Shown here: piece after piece, positions 23,100-34,180 of the stretch
How positions within the stretch are numbered: the stretch's first letter is position 1
Layout: every line of letters starts with the position of its first letter
From: Papio anubis
Lineage: Eukaryota > Chordata > Mammalia > Primates > Cercopithecidae
Assembly (NCBI RefSeq): GCF_008728515.1
Contig: NC_044981.1
Span: forward strand, 97,414,043-97,478,042
Reading direction: 5' to 3'
DNA: 64,000 nt
The notes under the pieces: model-generated
What the model saw: the letters and a program-made list of their open reading frames with translations, nothing else
Databases searched by the model: none
Told to the model about the DNA's origin: nothing
Made by a program: the position numbers and the translations under genes

Positions 23100-23460
23100 T
23101 GTCTTAGTCTGTTTGGAGTTCTACAATAAAATGCCATAAATTGATGCATTTATAAAGAGAAAATTTATTTGTCACAGTTATTGAGCCTGGAAAGTCTAAG
23201 ATCAAAGCACTGGCAGATGCAATGTCTATTGAGAGGTCATCTCCTCATTCATACGTGGCACTTTCTAACTCTGTCCTCACATGGTGGAAGGGGCAAACAA
23301 GCTCCTTCCAGTCTCTTCTATAAGAGCACCAATCCCACTCATGAGAGCTCTGCCCTTGGGACCTAATCACCTCCCCAAAGCCCTACCTCTTAATACCATC
23401 ACATTGGGGATCAATTTTCAACATATGAATTTTAGGAGGACACACATTCAGACCATAGCA
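23100..23460 (-). mobile_element. MLT1-type MaLR solo LTR, antisense
   Basis: On the plus strand it reads 'tgtcttagtctgtttggag' to 'cattcagaccatagca', with 'gcctggaaagtctaagatca', 'ctcacatggtggaaggggc' and 'cctaatcacctccccaaag', which are the reverse complement of an MLT1-type LTR. The ends are TG...CA. The pentamer 'tagag' sits immediately outside both ends (23095-23099 and 23461-23465), the 5-bp TSD expected for ERVL-MaLR integration. No internal region remains, so this is a solo LTR. Confidence 0.88.
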
Positions 23461-23465
23461 TAGAG

Positions 23466-26255
23466 TCAATGTTTTTTGTCTCTTTTTTTCTTTGCTATAT
23501 TTTGTTTTGGCACCACATATAGGATAATGAGAAAAGGAGCACACTTCTTGAGACATACAGGTAAAGAGAGGAAACCACTATCAAGAAAATAGAAAGAGTT
23601 ATTTGAATAATGGGGTAGACCAGAAGAAAAATCTCAGTTGAAAAAATGTTGCATCACTTTCCAAATTTCAATTCGTCAGGTAAAACAATGACATTTTTAC
23701 CATGTCTTTATACCACTTGCACTTTTATTTACTTAATATTTTTCCTCATGTTATTGCTGTTTTTGCATATCTTAAAATTGAACTTTACACCATTACTATG
23801 AATAGAAGGCCAGCATTTTTCTAGTTTGCATTAAAACATATATGCAACTGCATTATCACTAGATGGCAATGATTAAGAAAGATATTGCAAAAACTCCAGG
23901 CAAATATTCCTCTCTATGCAAGAAAGACACTCAGGAGACAGAGCAGCACCCCCAGGTGGAAGGAAAAGCTTCCCACTGCTTCTGATATCATTTGACCTGT
24001 GTATGGATCCCATCAAAGGTGCAAAAAGTTCACTCTGACATTTTCAAAGTGGGATTTCTACCCTTCAGCTATCTTCCAACTGCTTTGAGGACTAGTCACT
24101 TTGGCAAGTCAGTGACAACAACATCAAGGGCACTGGCGAGTTTTCCCTCAGAGATGAAATTCCTATATTTACCATTCCTCTAGGATTCCCAGATAGGTAC
24201 TGTCCTGTATGTCACAAAGCCAAAAGCCAGATATAAATAAAGATGATGTCCAAAACTGATGGTGAACCTAAATTCAGAGAGAGACGAAAGAGAGAGAGTG
24301 AGAGTATGAGAGAGCTGGCACTTTTGGATTACTTTTTGAAAAGTAGCGCTAGCTTGTTTGAAGAGAACTACATCATTAAAAAGCACTACATTAGTTAGAG
24401 CAAGTTTATTCTTAAAAGCTTCATATCCTAAGGAAACCTTTATATTAAATTTACAACTTTGGATTAAACGATTTAAGACATCTGTGGTTTTCTTATTTAT
24501 CCATGGTTTAAAAAACAATAGACTTATTTCACCTACTGATTTTTAACAAAAGGCTTATGTTAAACAAAGAAGTTTAATAAAATCTTTAGGTGTTGATGTC
24601 AGTATTGTTTTGTAATTATGAATATGACCAAAATTGTTTTCATTTCTCAGTTATCCATACCGGAAGATAGGCAAGTTTAGATAAAATTTGCTCTCCATAA
24701 CACAAGGCCCTCCTAAAGTTTGGGCAGCTTTGGCTGCAACTGAAGGCCATAGGCCTGGGACAAAAAGTCTCACTGTTTGACTGGTGAGGATTTTAGGTTA
24801 TTGTTGAACTTCTTCAAACTGTATGCAAAGTATTAGGCAAAATTATCTGGCAAATTATTGACATATTGTTTTCTCAAATTAGCATACACAACTTTCAACA
24901 GAATTGCAAATTGACTTGTGAATAACATACATATACTTATCTATGTAAAATGAAAGAGAGCTCACTACTACTTATGGATTACTTTCTGCAAATATAACTC
25001 ATCTAAATATGGGAAATGGTAAAATTTGCAGGTTTCTGAAGTTAAATTGTGAATTGACATATATATCCTATAATTCATCACATAGTAAGTTGACTCAGAT
25101 TTTATTTTATGTAAGTTTTTAGAAGATCACCTGTTTCCATTCGAAAATTTAATCCCCAACTTTGTCTAGGTAGCACATTTCAGGACAGTCCTGTGAAATG
25201 GTATTTTAGTCGATGTTGACATGCATGTACTATTTTCTACAGTTAATGAATTAAAATAGAATATTCTTTTGTCTGCCTTATTCATTCCTTTTCACAGTTT
25301 TCTCAAGGACAATCTAAGAGTACTAAAAATCAATACTGGAATACTGGTATTAGATCATCACAACATGGTTCTCTGAGAATCTCAATAGGCTATGAATATT
25401 ATCAAGTGCCCTTGAGTCAGTCATCTCATACAAATGAATTAGAGATTAATTTGTCACTACTTCCCCAATTAGAGTAGACAATCAAGAATTGATTGCAAAA
25501 TTATGAGAACAGAAATCCAGTTTTTGTGTAGTACAGCTGCAAATAGTTTATTTTAAGATTTCTGTCCCTGGAGATACTCCTCATGCCTTTTCTATTATTT
25601 ATTTTTTCTCAATAATGATTTAGTTCATCATCTTCAAAGCAATTTGACCTCTGCTACCTCCACCTGACATTGTTATCTGTCCCAAACTCAAGTAAGAAAT
25701 AGAAGCAAAAGATGCACTATAGAAAAGGCAGCGAACTGTTAATTTCTCCTATCATTTGGTAGAGACCTCTCTTGCTGTGAAACTGACCTTCTTTTTTTCC
25801 CATTAAAAACTCTATTATAACGTTCCTTAAAGAACTTTCAAAGCATTTAGTTGATAGTAGTTATGAGTTTGCTATAATGTAAAATAAGAGATCTAATATT
25901 GTATTGATTTTTTATTACAGTTTTTGACATTCCTAAAACACTAAATGTTTGATTTTTAAAAGTTTACTATAAAATATCCAGTTTACATGAACTAGGGTAC
26001 CATTTGATATTAAATTACATCCTCTTTCATTGAAACTCATAAGAATTAATAACATACAAACTTATTAATCTGGACCTTTGCAATAGGTATAAAATTCAAT
26101 TGGGTGCATACAGTTTCTCCCATTCTGATCTATTCCACAGATGACTGCCAGCTTAAGCGTTATAAAGCCACTTGAATTCTGAGCCCACAGCTCACAGGCC
26201 TTCAGATTCTTCACATAATTAAAATGAAAATTTAAAATAACTTCCAAGACCTTCT
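23466..26255. other. AT-rich single-copy DNA with a GA-rich tract
   Basis: No repeat family or gene recognised across 2.8 kb. A low-complexity GA-rich patch lies at 24276-24316. A 112-codon minus-strand frame (24180-24518) overlaps this patch and has no recognisable domain. Confidence 0.5.
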
Positions 26256-26259
26256 AGGA

Positions 26260-26950
26260 TGTAACCCTACTGTAATTTCTAAACTCTTTCTCATCACTCT
26301 GCTAATTATTACTATCCCTTATGCTCTGGCACAACCCCGGCTCCCAATTATTTCCCACAGATGTCAGCACACATTTGTCTACTCTATCTCAGTTGCTCTC
26401 TTGCTCGTGGTCAAATTGTAGCTCTCACTCTTCTGACTGTAAGTTACTTCTTTCTGCTTTGGAGTTCTTTTTTTAATTTTTTTCTTCTTCTTCTTATTTT
26501 TTTATTTATTTATTTTTTTTTTTTTGAGATGGAGTCTCGCTCTGTAACCCAGGCCGGCGTGCAGTGGCATGATCTTGGCTCCCTGCCACCTCCGCCTCCT
26601 GGGTTCATGCGATTCTCCTGCCTCAGCCTCCCGAGTAACTGGAACTACAGGCACACAGCACCATAGCCGACTAATTTTTTTTAATTTTTAGTTGAGACAG
26701 GGTTTCACTATGTTGGCCAGACTGGTCTCGAAATCCTGACCTTGTGAACCACCCACCTCGGCCTCCCAAAGTCCTGGGATTGCAGGTGTGAGTCACCATG
26801 CCAGGCCAATTTTATAACTCTCAATTATTTGCATTTATTTCTCACTAAACTCTGTACTCTTTGAGGGCAGGGCTGTGTCCCTTTTACTTTGTATCTTCAA
26901 TGGATACTATTGGACTATTTCAAATATTGCAGGTATTGAAGCAACATGTG
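26260..26950 (+). repeat. L2 LINE 3' region, split by Alu
   Basis: After the Alu, 'ctctgtactctttgagggca' followed by 'gggctgtgtccc' is the typical L2 block (tgagctccttgagggcaggg...). Before it, 'ctggcacaacccc' and 'gctctcactcttctgactgt' are weaker matches. The Alu at 26500-26806 separates them. Confidence 0.6.
26500..26806 (-). mobile_element. Full-length Alu, antisense (AluS-like)
   Basis: Starts with a T-rich tail then 'gagatggagtctcgctctgt' and ends 'gagtcaccatgccaggcc', the reverse complement of the Alu 5' end. Both monomers and the internal A-rich linker (as 'taattttttttaattttta') are present. A 101-codon plus-strand frame overlapping it is the common Alu-derived translation with no meaning here. 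Confidence 0.93.
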
Positions 26951-27104
26951 CACAAAGAAAGATACAGTGTAGTGTGTTACCTATTTCAAAGGTAAATGAT
27001 GGTATGAGCGTTCATGTATTCATTAACTTAACAAGTTTATGAGGTGCATGCTATGTTCTAGGAATTGTTTTCTGCCTCAGTACTGGTTTTCAATATCTTG
27101 TAAA

Positions 27105-27531
27105 TAACTAAAATAAGCCAGGCACAGAAAAACAAATACTGCATGTTCACATTTATATGTGGCATCTAAAAATGTATAATTCATAGAGAGTACAATGGTG
27201 GTTAGAGGTTGGGGTAATTGAGAAAGGGGAGATGTTGGCCAATAGGTATGAAGTTTCAGTTAGACAGGGGAGCGCTCACTTGGGCAGCACATATACTAAA
27301 AATAAATGGGGGAATATGTTTTTTTGCTCTGTTGGACAATGTGCCAACCATAGTTAATAATGTACTGTAAGTTTCGAAGTTGCTAAGAGTACTATACCAA
27401 AAAATGATAAGTAGATGAGCAGATGGATATGTTAATTAGCTTAATTTACTCTTTCTACAATGTATACATATATCAATAATTATATTTTATCCTATAAGTT
27501 GTACAATTATTATTTATCAATTAAAAAATTT
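27105..27531 (+). mobile_element. L1MB-like 3' UTR, plus strand
   Basis: 'aaataagccaggcacagaaa', 'tgcatgttcacatttatatg', 'agtacaatggtggttagagg', 'tttcagttagacag', 'ccatagttaataat' and 'ggatatgttaattagctt' match in order the 3' UTR of L1MB-type elements, ending near 'attattatttatcaatt'. A 30-nt U6-like block is embedded at 27272-27301. Confidence 0.82.
27272..27301 (+). pseudogene. U6 snRNA 5'-end fragment (30 nt)
   Basis: The block matches nucleotides 1-30 of U6 snRNA at 27 of 30 positions, including the exact 'gggcagcacatatactaaaa' part apart from one base (mismatches at 27273, 27278 and 27282). U6 is the Pol III-made catalytic RNA of the spliceosome. Only the 5' end is present: there is no 3' portion, no A tail and no TSD. 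L1 3' UTR sequence abuts on both sides ('tttcagttagacagggg' before, 'ataaatgggg' after). It cannot be functional and has no U6 promoter. Confidence 0.75.
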
Positions 27532-27539
27532 TAAAATCC

Positions 27540-27823
27540 GGCCAGGCGCAGTGGCTCACGCTTGTAATCCCAGCACTTTGGGAGGTCATGAGGTCAGGAG
27601 ATCGAGACCATTGTGGCCGACATGGTGAAACCCCGTCTCTACTAAAAATATAAAAATTAGCTGAGCATGGTGGCCCATGCCTGTAGTCCCAGTTACTCGG
27701 GAGGCTGAAGCAGGAGAATCGCTTGAACCCGGGAGCTGGAAGTTACAGTGAGCGGACATTGGTCACTGCACTCCAGCCTGGCGACAGAGCAAGATTCTGT
27801 CAAAAAAAATAAAATAAAATAAA
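27540..27823 (+). mobile_element. Alu, plus strand (AluSc/AluY-like), with TSD
   Basis: Begins 'ggccaggcgcagtggctcac' and ends with a (AAAAT)n-type tail. 'taaaatcc' at 27532-27539 and 27824-27831 is an exact 8-bp TSD. The 'ggtcaggagatcgagacca' block fits AluSc/AluY. About 13 bp of the consensus (the 'cgaggcgggcgga' region) is deleted at 27583-27590. Confidence 0.93.
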
Positions 27824-27831
27824 TAAAATCC

Positions 27832-28320
27832 ATAATGGATTTGCAGTCTGATTCTGAGGCATATTTTCTCTAGAAACCCTGACTTACTAATATACTTGTC
27901 TGCTGTCTGTTGACCTTTCCTGTGATGACTGCTATCTTCTGGTATCCCTCTAATTAAGCCAGATAAACTTCCAAATGTATAACTTGGAAAAATTGTTGTT
28001 CTGGAAAAAGGGCCGTGTTCCAGAAATCTCTCTACACATGTTACTCTCTGTTATCACAGAGTGAACATTGTTGGCCGGGGGTGTCAGCCTGTATAGTATT
28101 TCAATTTGCTGTGCCTTCTACTTGAACTGACGGCCTCATCTTGTAGCAGACTAATACCTGTCTATCCACTTACCTGATTTCTATCCTGTTAAACCTCCAA
28201 CTTAATCTGCCTTTTCCTAAAATAAATTTTAGCATGGCATGTTACTTTTGTCAACAACTTCAATTTTCCAAAAATATTATTTTAGGATATATTTTATTCC
28301 TTTCTAGTTAGATTTTAGTC
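27832..28320. other. Single-copy DNA between Alu and L1
   Basis: No repeat or gene recognised. Confidence 0.5.
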
Positions 28321-28365
28321 AAAATCAGGAGTCATACCCTTCAAGTATACGTAAACAACATAAAC

Positions 28366-30100
28366 TTTGATTGTGGTGAATAAGCTTTTTGATGTGTTGC
28401 TGGATTTGGTTTGCCAGTATTGTTTTGAGGATTTTTGCATCGATGTTCATCAGCAATATTGGCCTGAAGTTTTCTTTTTTGGTTGTGTCTCTGCTAGGTT
28501 TTGGAATCAGGATGATACTGACAGGTTTTGGAATCAAGATGATGCCGGTCTCATAAAATGAGTTAGGGAAGAGTCTCTCTTTTTCTATTGTTTGGAATAG
28601 TTTCAGAGGGAGTGGTACCAGCTCCTCTTGGTACCTCTGGTAGAATTTGCCTGTGAATCCATCTGGTCCTGGCCTTTTTTTCGTTGTAGGTTGTTAATTA
28701 CTGCCTCAATTTCAGAACTTATTATTAGTCTATTCTGGGATTTGACGTCTTCTCGGTTTTGTCTTGGGTGGTTGTGTATGTCTAGGAATTTATCCATTTC
28801 TTCTAGATTTTCTAGTTTATTTGCATAGAGGTGTTTATAGTATTCTCTGATGGTAGTTTGTATTTCTGTGTGGTCAGTGGTGATATCCCTTTTATCATTT
28901 TGTATTGTATCTATTTTATTCTTCTCTCTTTTCTTCATTATTAGTCTAGTTAAGAGTTTATATATTTTGCTAATTTTTTCAAAACACAAACTCCTGGATT
29001 CATTTATTTTTTGAAAGGTTTTTCATGTCTCTTATCTCCTTCGATTCTGCTCTGACTTCAGTTGTTTCTTGTCTTCTACTAGCTTTTGAATTTGTTTGCT
29101 CTTGCTTCTCTAGTTCTTTTAATTGTGATGTTAGGGTGTTGATTTGAGATGTGTCCCGCTTTCTGATGTGGTCATTTAGTGCTATAAATTTCTCTCTAAA
29201 CACTGCTTTAGCTGTGTCCCAGAGATTCTGGTACATTGTCTCTTTGTTCTCATTGGTTTCAAAGAACTTTGTTATTTCTGCCTTGATTTCGTTATCTACC
29301 CAGTAGTCATTCAGGAGCAGGTTGTTCAGTTTCCATGTAGTTCTGTAGTTTATAGTGAGTTTCTTAGTTCTGTGGTGTAACTTGGTTGCACGTGGTCTGA
29401 GAGACTGTTTGTTATGATTTCCTTTAATATTTGCTGAGGAGTGTGTTACTTCCAATTATGTGGTCAATTTTAGAATAAGTGCTATGTGGTGCTGAGAAGA
29501 ATGTATATTCTGTTGATTTGTGGTGCAGAGTTCTGTAGATATCTATTAGGTTTGCTTGGTCCAGAGCTCAGTTCAAGTCCTGAATATCCTTGTTAATTTT
29601 CTGTCTCGATTTGTCTAATATTGACAGTGGGGTGTTAATGTCTCCCATTATTATTTTGTGGGAGTCTAAGTCCCTTTGTAGGTCACTAGAGTCTAAATCT
29701 CTAGTGATTTGCTTCATGTATGTAGCTGCTCCTGTATTGGCTGCATATATATTTACAATAGTTAGCTTTTTTTGTTGCACTGATCCCTTTATCATTATGT
29801 AATGTCATTCTTTGTTTTTTTGGTCTTTATTAGTCTAAAGTCTGTTTTATCAGAGGCTAGGATTGCAACCCCTACTTTTTTGGTTTCCATTTCCATTTCC
29901 ATTTGCTTTCCATTTCCATTTCCATCCCTTTATTTTGAGACTATGTGTGCCTTTGCACATGTTCTCTTGAATACAGCACGCTGATGAGTCTTGACTATTC
30001 ATCCAATTTGCCAGTCTGTGACTTTTATTTGGGAAGTTTAGCCCACTTACATTTAAGGTTAATATCGTTTTATGTGAATTTGATCCTGTCATCAAGATGC
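28366..30100 (-). pseudogene. L1 ORF2 N-terminal part (inverted block), broken
   Basis: Read on the minus strand from about 30095, this begins with the endonuclease N-terminus ('TILTLNVSGLN', then 'CCIQE'), continues through the pre-RT region and ends in the early reverse-transcriptase region ('RPILLMNIDAKIL' near 28450). Several frames are needed (28325-28537, 28603-28989, 29000-29455, 29568-29795, 29850-30095), so there are multiple frameshifts or stops. Two local expansions occur: a hexanucleotide array at 29883-29925 and a 27-bp tandem duplication at 28497-28550. Confidence 0.85.
29883..29925. repeat. (TTTCCA)n hexanucleotide array inside L1 ORF2
   Basis: Three TTTCCA units, one variant TTTGCT, then three more TTTCCA units. 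In ordinary L1 this part of the endonuclease has a single 'ttttccatttgctt' followed by unrelated sequence, so the array is a local expansion on both sides of it. It encodes an alternating KWKW/NGNG run in the minus-strand frame. Confidence 0.85.
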
Positions 30101-30315
30101 TAGCTGATTATTTTGCAAATTAGTTGATATAGTTTCTTCATAGTGTTCTTGTTTGTTATACTTTGGTATGTTTTGCAGTGGCTGTTACTGGTTTTTCCTT
30201 TCCATATTTAGTGCTTCCTTCAGGAGCTCTTGTAAACCAGGACTGGTGGTGACAAAATCCTTCAGCATTTACTTGTCTGTAAAATATTTTATTTCTCCTT
30301 CACTTATGAAAGTTA

Positions 30316-32443
30316 GTTGGCTTCATCCCTGAGATGCAAGGTTGGTTCAACATACACAAATCAATACATGGAATCCACCACATAAACAGAACCAATGACA
30401 AAAAAAAAAAAAAAGATTATCTCAATATATGCAGAAAAGTCCTTCAATAAAATACAACACCCCTTCATGCTAAAAACTCTCTATAAACTAGGTATTGATG
30501 GAACATATCTCAAAATAATAAAAACTATTTATGAAAAACCCACAGCTAACATCACACTGAATGGGCAAAAGCTGGAAGCATTCCCTTTGAAACCCAGCAC
30601 AAGACAAGAATGCCCTCTCTCACCACTTTCTTTCAACATAGCCTTGGAATCTCTGGCCAGTGCAATCAAGCAAGAGAAAGAAATACAAGGTATTCAAATA
30701 GGAAGACAGGAAGTCAAATTGTCTTTGTTTGCAGAAGACATGATTGTATATTTAGAAAACCCTATTGTCTCAGCCCAAAATCTCCTTAAGCTGATAAGCA
30801 AATTCAGCAAAGTCACAGGATATAAAATCAATGTGCAAAAATCACAAGGATTCCTACACACAAGCAGAGAGCCAAATCATGAGTGAGTTCTCATTCACAA
30901 TTGCAACAAATAAAATAAAATACGTAGGAATACAGCTTACAAGGGATGTGAAGGAACTCTTCAAGGCGAACTACAAACCACTGCTCAAGAAAATAAGAGA
31001 GGACACAAACAAATAGAAAAAAAAAATTCATGCTCATGGATAGGAAGAATCAATATCATGAAAATGGCCATACTGCCCAAAGTAATTTATAGATCCAATG
31101 CTATTCTCATCAAACTACTATTGGCCTTCTTCACAGAATTAGAAAAAAAAACTACTCTAAATTTCGTATAAAACCAGACAAGAGGCCTTATATCCAAGAC
31201 AATCCTAAACAAAAGAACAAAGCTGGAGGCATCACGCTACCTGACTTCAAACTATACTACAAGGCAACAGCACCCAAAACAGCATGGTGCTGGTACCAAA
31301 ACAGATATATAGACCAATGGAACAGAACAGAGGCCTCAGAAATAATGCCACACATCTGCAACCATCTGATCTTGGATGAACCTGACAAAAACAAGCAATA
31401 GGAAAAGGATTCTCTACTAAATAAATGGTGCAAAGAAAACTGGATAGCCATATGCAGAAAACAGAAACTGGATCCCTTCCTTACACCTTATACAAAAATT
31501 AACTCAAGCTGGATTAGAGACTTAAATTTAAGACCTAAAACTATAAAAATCCTGGAAGAAAACCTAGGCAACACCATTCAGGATATAGGCATGGGCAAAG
31601 ACTTCATTACTAAAACAACAAAAGCAATCACAACAAAAGCCAAAATTGACAAATGGGATCTAATTAAACTAAAGAGCTTCTTCTCAGCAAAATAAAATAT
31701 CATCAGAGTGAACAGGCAATCTACAAAACGGGAGAAAATTTTTGCAGTCTATCCATCTGACAAAGGTGAAATATCCAGAACCTACAAGGGACTTAAACAA
31801 ATTTACAAGCAAAAAACAAACAATCTCATCAAGAAGTGGGCAAAGGATATGAACAGACACTTCTCAAAAGATTTCATGTATGTGACTAACAAACGTATGA
31901 AAAAAAGTTCATTATGATTTGCTCATGCAAATCAAAACCATAATGAGATACCATCTCCCACCAGTTAGAATGGCAATCATTAAAAAGTCTGGAAACAACA
32001 GATTTTGGTGAGGATGTGGAGAAATAAGAAAGCTTTTGCACTGTTGGTGGGAATGTAAATTAGTTTAACCATTCTGGAAGATAGTGTGGCGATTCCTCAA
32101 GGATCTAGAACCAGAAATACCATTTGACTCAGTAATCCCATTTCTGGGTATATACCCAAAGGATTATAAATCTTTTTACTATAGAGACACAACCATATGC
32201 ATGTTTATTTCAGCACTATTTACAACAGCAATGAGTTGGAATCAAGCCAAATGCCCATCAATCATAGACTGGACAAAGAAAATGTGACACATATAAAACA
32301 TGGAATACTATGAAACCATAAAAAATAATGAGTTCATGTCCTTTGCAGGGACATGGATGTAGCTGGAAACCATCATCCTCAGCAAACTAACACAGGAACA
32401 GAAAACCAAACACAGCATGTTCTCACTCACAAGTGGGAGCTGA
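30316..32443 (+). pseudogene. L1 ORF2 C-terminal part, broken
   Basis: Starts just downstream of the inversion join and covers the later reverse-transcriptase and C-terminal regions. The catalytic box reads FAEDM at 30728-30742 where FADDM is expected, a change in a metal-binding aspartate. The frame is open at 30395-30886 and shifts repeatedly after that (30831-31016, 31708-31917, 32084-32287). The position of the normal stop is kept as TGA at 32441-32443. Not functional. Confidence 0.85.
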
Positions 32444-32693
32444 ACAGTGAAAACACATGGACACAAGGAGGGTAACATCACACATGGGGGCTTGTCTTGA
32501 GGTGAAGGGAAAGGGGAGGGAGGGCATTAGGACAAATACCTAATGCATGCAGAGCTTAAAACCTAGATGACGGGTTGTGAGGTGCAGCAAACACCACGGT
32601 GCACATATACCTATGTAGAAAACCTGTACATGCAGCACATGAATTCCAGAACTTAAAGTCAAATACAATAAAATAAAACAACAACAACAAAAA

Positions 32694-32818
32694 TCAGGAT
32701 AGTAATACTGCTTACTCCAGAGGGTAGGTAGGAGCATTCAATAAGATAACATTATCAAGCGTTTTATGTAGTGCCTGGTACGTGTTAACTGCTCAATAAA
32801 TGTTGGCTGCTATTACAG
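32694..32818 (+). repeat. MIR SINE 3' half
   Basis: 'ggatagtaatactgcttact', 'gcattcaataagataac', 'agtgcctggtacgtgttaac' and 'tgctcaataaatgttggct' match the 3' part of MIR in order. It directly adjoins the 3' TSD of the preceding L1, so the L1 landed at or inside this MIR. Confidence 0.82.
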
Positions 32819-32889
32819 GTACACAGAGTTAAAATTAAAAAAAAAAAAATTGATAACCTTTGCTTTAATGCATGGTCATGCAAGTTTTG

Positions 32890-33005
32890 TTTATTTTGAA
32901 AGACAAATACATTGGCAAGTACTGCACTTTCTAGTACTCAACAGAATTCCTGGCCTATGGTAGGTCCTTAATATGGTACATATTTACTGAATCATGGAAA
33001 TTTCA
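32890..33005 (+). repeat. Possible L2 3' tail
   Basis: 'attcctggcctatggtaggt' followed by 'ccttaatatggtacatattt' and 'actgaatcatgg' resembles the L2 terminus (gcctggcacatagtaggtgctcaataaatatttgttgaatga). Confidence 0.45.
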
Positions 33006-34180
33006 CATTTTGATGCATTAGAAAGTAATGCATCCTCACCCCAGACATTAAAAAGAGCTTCCACATCTATGTATTTATCTCTGTATGTGTGAGTGAATAT
33101 GTATCTGTTTGAGAATGTGTGTGTGTCTGTGGGTGTTTGCGTGCACATCGCTACAAGTTTAAGAGTGTTTGTATGTGTATCTTCTTCAACTGTAAGACTG
33201 TACTGGTCTTTCTGGCTCCTGTTCCAGTTTCTACTCTTGGAATATCTGTACCTATTTCTGTCTCTACGCATGCATCCAACCTATCTGGGCTTTACTTATC
33301 CTAATAACGAGAGGAGTTGATTTAAACAATATTTAAATTTCCTCTTCCCTCTACACTCTGAGATTCTATGAATTAGATATGCCTTTCTCCTTTTTGTTTT
33401 CCTTGGATTTGCTTATCCTTTCCACAGGATACTAAGTCATTGACTATCTTGCTAATATAATCATAGTAGAAAGAATAGACACAGATTGTTTTTAATCTGC
33501 TAAATAAAAAGGTAATGATGCCTGAATAAAGTTATATTTTACAACTCCTTATTTCAAAGTTTGCTTTGAAAGTAGATTATTAACATATTGCTATTACCAG
33601 CTAGCTACTGAATAAAGAAAGGCAGAAACTGATGATAAAATGATCTCATTAAAGTGGGATTTGGTTTTAATCTGAATGTCAAGTGCATAGATACAGACTT
33701 AGAGCAAATCTGGGCCCTTTGGCAGTTGCAGTATCTATGACTTTGCTCATCCCTCTGGACTTTTTTTTTCTCTTCTACTCTGTACTGTTATTTATTTCCT
33801 CACAACTTTACATAGCCTAATTATAAGCTCCTAAAGATATGAATCATGTACATATTTTAATTAAAGCTTTCAGTAAATTCAGTATGCTTCTATAGAATAT
33901 CAATCATTCAAAGATAATATAAATTGCATCAATGAACTTTAAACTATTTAATTCTTAAAACTTTGCTGATTAGCAATTTTATTTGAAGGAATTCCATTTT
34001 TCTGGTAACTGAAATCAATGAACCTTATAAAATCTTACTGCTTAATTTGACTCCATTATTTTGGCTCTGTTTCTTCATGCTAAGCCTGGGGACTCAGTCT
34101 TCTCTTTAGATGTATTTTCATTTGCTTCTTGGCAGGGATTCCCAGCAATGGTACTGGATTAGAAGACTTAGAACATCCCT
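33006..34180. other. Single-copy DNA with a TG-rich patch
   Basis: A TG-rich low-complexity patch lies at about 33080-33180. Two overlapping frames there (33093-33320) are low-complexity translations. No repeat family or gene is recognised in the rest. Confidence 0.5.

Larger units (their letters stand above)
28331..32689 (+). mobile_element. L1 (L1PA/L1PB-like) with a 2-kb inverted 5' segment
   Basis: 30316-32689 is a sense L1 3' portion, from 'ggcttcatccctgagatgca' through ORF2 to 3' UTR and an A-rich tail. 28366-30315 is the antisense of the adjoining upstream portion, from the end of ORF1 ('cataagtgaaggag' read on the minus strand) to 'ccacaatcaaag'. The break in ORF2 sense order falls within a few bases ('gatcaa / gtgggcttcatcc'), and the join at 30313-30320 shares 'gttggct'-like microhomology. 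'aaaatcagga' at 28321-28330 and 32690-32699 is a likely TSD, beginning with AAAA as L1 endonuclease sites do. About 35 bp (28331-28365) at the left end is not recognised as L1. Confidence 0.9.

Noticed and set aside
24180..24518. 112-codon minus-strand frame
   Set aside because: It overlaps a GA-rich low-complexity tract and has no recognisable motif.
26361..26666. 101-codon frame with a typical Alu-derived peptide
   Set aside because: It is the usual translation of an antisense Alu, not a gene.
33093..33320. Cys/Val-rich overlapping frames
   Set aside because: They come from a TG-rich low-complexity tract.
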